A stretch of DNA of 64,000 bases, taken from assembly GCA_047495785.1 (NCBI GenBank), contig JBLDXI010000002.1, positions 1,488,001 through 1,552,000 of the forward strand, in the 5' to 3' direction. Made by a program: the position numbers and the translations under genes. Of the stretch, positions 57,547 through 64,000 are shown piece after piece. The notes under the pieces are model-generated. The model did no database searches. It had not been told where the DNA came from and worked only from the letters and a program-made list of their open reading frames with translations. Position 1 is the stretch's first letter. The number at the start of each line of letters is the position of its first letter. The DNA comes from Lepidodermella squamata (lineage: Eukaryota; Gastrotricha).

Positions 57547-58371
57547 ATGATCTGGATTGCAAGTTTATGGCTTACCTTGTTGTTTGCGGAAGTGAGCGCT
57601 ATGGATTGCTATGACCCTGAGATCCCGCCACCCATAAGAAATTCCATCTGCAATGTTGAGAGCGCCAGGGAAATGGGGACATTCACCAGATGGCGCTGTT
57701 CATGTAAGGATGGCTACGCATTGGAAAATCCACAGCATAATCTACTTATTTGTTATGCTGATAACAAAACGGCACCAAATGAACCTTCTTGCAAAAAGTC
57801 TTGTGCAGTTCCCAACCCAGCCCACGGTAGATGGATCAATGCAGAAATAGGCTCACTGGTACTAAATGGCGAATCAATTGTAGAAAGATGTCTTCAGCCC
57901 CCGCCAGGAATGAAACAGGCCCGAATAATGGTTTGCCGAGACGGCATATGGAGCTCGTTATGGCTGAGTACTTCATGCAGCCTGCAAAGTAATCAGCAAT
58001 ATTTTTTATGTAACTTAATTTTTATTTGGATATTTATTTGAATTTCAGCTTGTCCTCCGGCCCCTATGTTGGCGGGTTCGATTTCTCGATGTTATCAATC
58101 ACATGAAAACTTGACAGCAATCGATGAAAGACCAGAAAAGCCACCATCGAGATTTAATTTATGTTACGAAGGCGGCCGGGCTATTTACTGGTGTAAAGAA
58201 GGCTGGGAGCCGAGCACAACTGCGCACAAATCTGCCCATGCAACTTGTGGTTACAACGGCGATTGGTCGCCCATATTTCCGTACGATTTCAGATGCGAAT
58301 ACGTTACGTCTTCCTCCAATTTCTCATTCGCATCATTATTTCTAATCATCACTGCTGCAATTTTACACTAA
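57547..58371 (+). CDS. Surface or secreted protein with three sushi/CCP-like modules
   Basis: Exons 57547-57988 and 58049-58371 give 254 residues. The start MIWIASLWLTLLFAEVSA is a signal peptide. Three cysteine-rich modules follow with sushi-type spacing: one from CYDPEIPP, one reading CAVPNPAHGRWI...CRDGIWSSLWLSTSC, and one reading CPPAPMLAGSISRC...CGYNGDWSPIFPYDFRC. The protein ends in a short hydrophobic tail after small residues (TSSSNFSFASLFLIITAAIL), which suggests a GPI anchor signal. Function is unknown; CCP modules usually mediate protein binding. It lies 138 bp upstream of PSMD8 on the same strand. Confidence 0.75.
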
Positions 58372-58509
58372 ACTTTTCACATTTGTTGAGGTTGTGCAAA
58401 TTTTTATACTTATTCTTGAAGAAAAACGGTGCTTTCGCTTGCTTTTTTTATTGAGAAAACGACTGAAGTATTTACGATATATTTTTCATTTGTAGAAACA
58501 CTTAAAGTA

Positions 58510-59397
58510 ATGTCAGGCATTGGAATGACGAGCAGGAAAGCTAAATTGCAAGAAGCCACCGCTTTGTACGAAACCCTGAAATCCGAGTTCGAACACGAAA
58601 AGAGCCGCAACGTTCAAAAATGCGCCCAAACTTTGACGAAGCTGAAGTTGATGCTCGCCGATCTGAGCTTCATGCCAACTGTCGCGGACAATGCATCGGA
58701 CCAAGAAACGCTGCTGGCTCGAAGCGTTTTGGAAATCGCGTGTTTGTTGGCTGTTGAAATGCGCGACTTGCCCGCTTTTGAACGCAACATTGCTGAGCTC
58801 AAGTCTTACTATTCGCTGGACAATGTTGACTTCAAACAATCTCCTTACACCCACCACCTTCTTGGTAAAATTTTGATTTATATCCGTCTCTAATCATTTA
58901 AAAATTTTGTTTGACCAGGTCTCGATCTGTTGTGTATGTTGGCTCAAAATCGGCTGGCTGATTTCCACGCCGCTCTCGAAGTCCTGCCCCGTGACATTTT
59001 GCGTTCATCGCCCTATGTTCACCATCCGATTCAGCTGGAGCAGTTTTTGATGGAAGGCTCTTACAACAAAATTTTCGCTGCCCGTGAAACCATGCCGGCT
59101 GAAAACTACCGCTTCTTCATCGACATGTTGCTGTCGACGGTTCGCACTGAAATCGCCAGTTGCATCGAAAAAGCGTACGATCGAGTGTCTTTCCAAGACG
59201 CGGCTCGTCTGCTCTTCTTGAATACGCCTCAAGAGCTGAGCGAAATTGCTCAAAAGCGTAGCTGGAACTGCAATGCTGTGGCTAACGAAATCGTCTTCCG
59301 CCAAGCACCGGCGAATGCGGCTGCGAACTCTGTTGCGGCCGATGAGATCGGCAAAAATTTGCTAGGATACGCCCGCAGCCTCGAAACGATCATCTAA
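58510..59397 (+). CDS. PSMD8: 26S proteasome lid subunit RPN12 (PSMD8)
   Basis: This is a non-ATPase subunit of the 19S regulatory particle lid. Exons 58510-58864 and 58919-59397 give 277 residues, near the yeast 274. Family features include the N-terminal helical repeats (LYETLKSEFEHEKSRNVQKC), FERNIAELKSYYSLDN, the PCI/CSN8-PSD8-type core (SPYVHHPIQLEQFLMEGSYN) and the winged helix (VSFQDAARLLFLNTPQELSE, QKRSWNCNAVANEIVF). An acceptor-like tttcatttgtag ends 14 bp before the ATG, so a leader or 5' UTR intron is possible. Confidence 0.94.
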
Positions 59398-59725
59398 ACT
59401 CTTTGGCTTCATTCCGTTATTATTATTCTCATCAAATGAGAGAAAAATGTTAATAACTGTTTGTGAAATGTTTGGTTGGTATTTCAAAAATACCGGCTTG
59501 TGTATTCTAGCTGCGTGAAAAATAGGTTTGCAAATCTTTCAGAAATAAAATTGAAACAACGCCAGCTCATGAGTTCGTTTTCACATACTCCGAGAAAAAT
59601 TCCAAAAAGGCTCCGTTTTATTCAACAAAAATATTATTAAGGTATTTTGAGTATCGCTTGATCACAGATTCATGAGATAAAAAGAAGTAACAAAATTTAT
59701 CATTTTTGGCGCATGAAAAATAATA
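59398..59725. other. Convergent 3' region between PSMD8 and the TPR gene
   Basis: This is 328 bp of AT-rich sequence with an AATAAA-type signal near 59545 on the plus strand. No other feature is seen. Confidence 0.6.
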
Positions 59726-62700
59726 TCACGTTGGCACTAGTTGTTTCAAGTTATCACCATTACTTTTGGCTTTGATATCAGCAATATCGTTCAAATGATT
59801 TGCTAAATCGACTGAGTATGCGTAGTCTTCAATAGACCCATCAGATTCACCCAATTCACCGCGAATCAGCCCGCGCAACCGGTAAAGCTCCGGATCGTCC
59901 GGTTTGAGCCGGATCGCCTCCTCAATATCAGCTCGAGCAGCGTCCAGTTTTCGCACCATTCGATGCAAAATCGATCGATTGAACGCGATGTGATGAGCAT
60001 GTGGCGATATTGGCTTAGCAGCCGCCAAATCACGGAACGCGGCGGCTAAATCGTTCAAACGCGTCAGAGTAATCGAACGATTTATCAAGGCGGTTTCATT
60101 ATTTGGCGCGAACAAAATCGCTCGATCGAAGAAGTCTTTCGCCTGCTCCCACCGTTTGTTCGTCATAAAAATATTCGCCAGGTTGAAGTAACCAATCGAA
60201 AATCGCTGATCAAGCCGAAGTGCCTCTCGGAAATCTTTCACCGCAGCTTCTCGGCTGTTCATGAACAAATTACAAACAGCTCGATTGTTCAAAATTTCGG
60301 CAGATGGACGGATCCGAGCGGCCGTACTCAAATCTTGGTACGAAGCGTCGAAGCTCTTCGCCTGCAGACTGACAACGCCCCTCATTTCACGAGCCCTAGC
60401 CAAAGCTAGAGGCGCGGCCTTACTTCGCTCCAACATAGTGATGACGATAGAAAATTGGCGATAGGCTTGGTGTAATTTGCCAGACATTTGCAGGGTGACA
60501 GCGAGGTTGATTCGAGCAGCGTGGAGGGTGGGGTTGATAATCAACCGGCGCAAAAATTCTTTCATTGCGTATTTCCGAGCTGGAAGAGTATTGTAATCGA
60601 TCAAAGCATTCGCGCGGCCGATGTAACCATCGTCGAAATCCGGATGAGACGCAAGAACTTTCGAATACGTCAAAACAGAGCGCTTCAAGAAGTTTTGCCT
60701 GTGAAGAAAAATCACATAAATTTCGATAAAATTCAGGGTAAAATTTCTTACTTGTGGTAGCAAAGAGCCAAAGCGTGAACCAAAGCTGCATTTTTCGGTT
60801 GCATATTCGCTGCATTCCTGAAATCAGCCAACGCATTGGCATAATCTCGCCTATTGAAATACAGCAAGCCGCGATTGACGTAAGTCTGATACGTAATCCT
60901 GTTCGTTCCACGTTGCGTTTCGACTAGCAAAATCGTTGAGTAATCTCGCAGTGCTAGTTTAACACAATCAGCCATTTGTTGAGAGCAAGCTCGGTTAAAC
61001 AGAGCCAAAACGCAGCCCCGATCGAGGCGAGTCGCTTCGTTCAGATCTTCAACAGCGCCGCGGTAGTTGTGGTGGTAGTACTTGAAAGCGCCTCGATAAA
61101 CAAAGGCGCGAATACACCCGCGTTCCAGCTTAATTGCTTCATTACAGTTCGCAATAGCGAGTGGCCACAATTTACGTTGCGCGAAAAATACAGCTCGGGT
61201 GAGGTAGGCTTCGAAAATTTTCGGGTCATGCGCCAATGCTCGATGAATATCTTCGATTGCTCGCTGATGTTTCAGCGCGAAACGAACAACACCACGACGA
61301 TAGTAAGCCTAGAAAAATCCAGCTTAATAATGCGTTTTCCTGAGTAGTAAAATTTCATACCTCAGCGTAGTCTGATTTCAGCTTTATCGCGTCGTTGAAA
61401 GCATCCAACGCTGCTCCCCACATTTTCATGTTCGAATAGCAGCGACCGAGTAGGTAATACAGCTCAGGGGCTTCATCAGGCCATTTCGCTGCGATGACAT
61501 CCCGTTTAGGTCGCTATATTTCAAATAAAATAAGAGAAATGAGATCAGGCTATAATTTTAATCCAAACTCAAATGAATGGAAATAAGTGCATGAAAAACG
61601 ACATTATGAAGGCAGCAATGATCTGTAGAAATCGGAAAAATCTAGCTATTAGTAAAATAGAGCTTTAGCTCATGCAAAAAGTAAGAAAAAGTCTTATTTG
61701 AAAAGTAAGTTTTCAACGAAAGAAAAGGAGAATCCGTACATCACCCGGGTGAAGCTTGTCAAACGTCGATAATGAATCATTAGCGCCACTCTTCAACATC
61801 CAGAAATCAGTTTAAGAATTAAACATTCAAAAATTAAGGCACGACAACAGTAAAACATGCTTAAAATATAAACACGCAAACGTTTTAAAATTAAATAATT
61901 TAAAATTTACCCCACTGCCGTCATCCTTAAAAAGTGCGAAATCAAGATTAAAATTGTTGCTGAACTTTCGCAAATGATCAATGAGAAGGGAGAGAAAAAT
62001 AGGTCGCGTATGATTAAAACAGTGAAGAATAAAATTTGAAAAAATGACGATTGAAAATTGAAATCCAACTTAATATTTCAGACAACATTAATCACTCACT
62101 GCGTCTATTGACTCAAAAACTGTATGAGAAGTGGCTTTATTCCATTCTTCCATGGATAAGCCCAACTCAGCACGATACTATATAAGCGACAACACGAATT
62201 AGGTCCACAGTAATAAGAGCAAGCCGAAAAAGTTGCCAAGATCAAAGCGAAAAGCAAAAAATAAGGTGGATAAATAAAAATACCATAGCGTTGATCGCGT
62301 TGGTGAAACATTCAGCTGCTTGTTGGAAGTTGCGAGCTTTCATATAGATTTTCCCGAGTACGATAAACGCTTGAGCCGACGTGACAGAGCTTCGCAGTGA
62401 ACTTTGAAGAATTTCGATAGCTTTATCAAAGCGTTTCAGGAATGCCTGGACGAATGCTTTCTGGAAGACGGCCGAACCAGGTCCACGGTCTTGCTGAGCT
62501 TCGGTAGCTTGCCGGATGCAAAATGCGGCTAATTGGTAGTTTCCGGTTGACAGAACAACAGCACCCTGAAATTAGCAAAAATTACATAAGCTCATTCAAA
62601 ATTAGTTTATTTACCCTATGAACATAGACCGCATAATCGCTAGGATCAAGATGGATTGCCTTAGTGAAATCTTTCAAAGCCTCAGCGTACTGAAAAGAGA

Positions 62701-64000
62701 GATTAAAATATCGGAAAATTTGAGAAAAATTGTTTCCTCACATTTTTGGTTTTATTGTACGCCTCAGCCCGGCATAAATAGGCCTGTCTGTAGGTCGGAT
62801 CCGCCTTAACCGCGGTGGTAAATCTTCGAATCGCTCTGTTATAATCGAGTCGTTTATTAAGGTAGATTCGACCCAAGTTCGTATGAGCAGCAGGGTGGTC
62901 ACGATCTAGCCGTAAAATGGCCTCAAAATCTCCCTCAGCTTCCTCATCCAAACCGAGTTCGAAATACAAAATTCCGCGATGTAATAGCGCCCGGATGTTA
63001 TTGACTGAACTATCCAACAGGATGGAAATGCTGAAATCTGACAAGGCCCGTTCCGCATATAATTTTCGCAATAGACAGCCGCGTTGGAAGTAAGGCTCAG
63101 GATCATTAGGTTTAAGGTAGATCGCCGCCGAAAAATCAGCACAAGCCAGCTCGTGGCGGTTTTGTTTAACCAAACACTGGCCTCGTAGAATATACATATC
63201 AGCATTGGCTGGTTCGCGTTCGAGAATTTGCGTCAAATCTTGAATGGCGACAGGATAATTATTTGTTCGAATGTAGTGCTTGGCGTGGCATAGCAAAGCC
63301 GTTGTATCGTTTGGCATCAATTGATTCGCTCGCATGTAATCCTCCATAGCGAGAAGCGGCTCCCCTTTCTACAAAAAAATCTAAAATTAAGGAGGAAAAT
63401 TCGAAAAAATGAAATCTCACCCTTTCGTATAGTTTAGCCCTCAGGAAATAAGCTTCAGCATTGGCAGGGCTTGATCGAATAGCCATGGTATAGTCATCAA
63501 TTGCCTCTAAAATGTCCTCTCTTTCCGTGTATATTGCAGCTCGAGACATGTAGGCCCCAGCGTGGAAGCGATAGATCCTAACAATCAGGTTCAAATCAGC
63601 AACAGCCATCGAAACTTTATTCTCGACCAAATAGATGAAATGACGATGCCAAAGTGCATCGACAAAATTCGGCATCAGCTCCAAGGCGCCGTTCAAATCA
63701 GCCAGGGCTGAGACTAATTTCCCGAGTTTCCGCAAAATCGCACCCCGACGGGTCATAGTGATAGCTTTTGTTACCGGCTTCAACGGCCGCTCGAGTAAGG
63801 CGGTTAGCCTATCGACCTCTTCCTCCATAATCGCAAATTTCTCACGCTCGAGTTCGTCATCGGTCGTTCCAGTAACCGGCGGCATGTCAAGGTCGAAAAT
63901 TTCGTTGGTTATCACGACTTCAACAGCATCCTCCTGAACTTCAGCTGCTTTTTTCTCAGTATTCATCAGGACAGCTAGACTTTCAGCTAGAGCGGCCGAG
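59726..64000 (-). CDS. Large tetratricopeptide-repeat protein, TTC6-like (5' end outside window)
   Basis: Seven exons are visible: 63421-64000, 62742-63368, 62615-62689, 62284-62565, 61361-61513, 60752-61308 and 59726-60698. They give about 1081 residues. Almost the whole protein is TPR units of 34 residues (for example AYYRRGVVRFALKHQRAIED, AYLTRAVFFAQRKLWPLAIA, GYFNLANIFMTNKRWEQAKD). The long unbroken TPR array with no other domain is closest to TTC6-type proteins. TPRs act as protein-binding scaffolds. The frame stays open through 64000, so the ATG at 63966 may be internal. The 770-bp intron 61514-62283 is the only long one. The exact orthologue is not certain. Confidence 0.8.
61514..62283 (-). 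other. 770-bp intron of the TPR gene
   Basis: The donor follows TNAINAM and the acceptor precedes RPKRDVIAAKW, in phase 0. It contains only AT-rich sequence and small unconserved frames. Confidence 0.7.

Overview
The window is animal nuclear DNA with intron-containing genes. Most introns are 50-90 bp, GT-AG, and usually end in a tttcag or ttacag type acceptor; a few are 0.5-1.4 kb. There is roughly one gene per 3.5 kb. The gene set (IP3 receptor, nuclear receptor, Notch, PLP/M6 proteolipid, RalGAP-beta, HUS1, inducible Hsp70) is metazoan. Several features point to a small ecdysozoan, most likely a nematode or close relative: a short Notch with 14 EGF repeats, a Ly6/ET-module-like secreted protein, very short introns, and tight same-strand gene runs in which a splice-acceptor-like sequence precedes the downstream ATG. 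No spliced-leader gene or phylogenetic marker was tested, so the species is unknown.

Layout. 1-2281 (+): 3' end of an IP3 receptor with an altered selectivity-filter region. 4122-5674 (-): nuclear receptor with an abnormal second zinc finger. 6537-7406 (-): ribosomal protein S3. 9001-13950 (+): a close-packed run of peroxiredoxin with a metallothionein-like N-terminus, PDE12-type 2',5'-phosphodiesterase, NTPCR nucleoside-triphosphatase and an unrecognised helical protein. 14072-16356 (-): a THAP/PHD/AT-hook protein followed 68 bp later by HUS1. 16980-24490 (+): a 2078-residue NWD1-like NACHT/WD40 protein. 26122-27542 (-): M6 proteolipid, followed by about 3.3 kb of repeat-rich non-coding DNA.

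30821-31788 (+): a small-exon gene for a secreted Ly6/ET-like protein. 31846-33457: a decayed Mutator-like transposon with terminal inverted repeats of about 108 bp and a transposase fragment. 33730-34984 (+): secreted EGF-repeat protein. 35562-36323 (-): F-box protein. 37486-44466 (+): Notch. 45784-47495 (-): pancreatic-lipase-family enzyme. 48074-50029 (-): intronless Hsp70 with a dense heat-shock-element array. 50961-56257 (-): RalGAP subunit beta. 57547-58371 (+): surface protein with sushi-like modules. 58510-59397 (+): proteasome lid subunit RPN12/PSMD8. 59726-64000 (-): TTC6-like TPR protein running off the right edge.

The genes do not form one pathway. Functional links are local: possible polycistronic runs (peroxiredoxin-PDE12-NTPCR-unknown; THAP/PHD-HUS1; sushi-PSMD8) and a secreted EGF protein lying 2.5 kb upstream of Notch. 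All exon boundaries were derived by hand from splice signals, reading phase and remembered family sequences. No alignment or transcript evidence was available.
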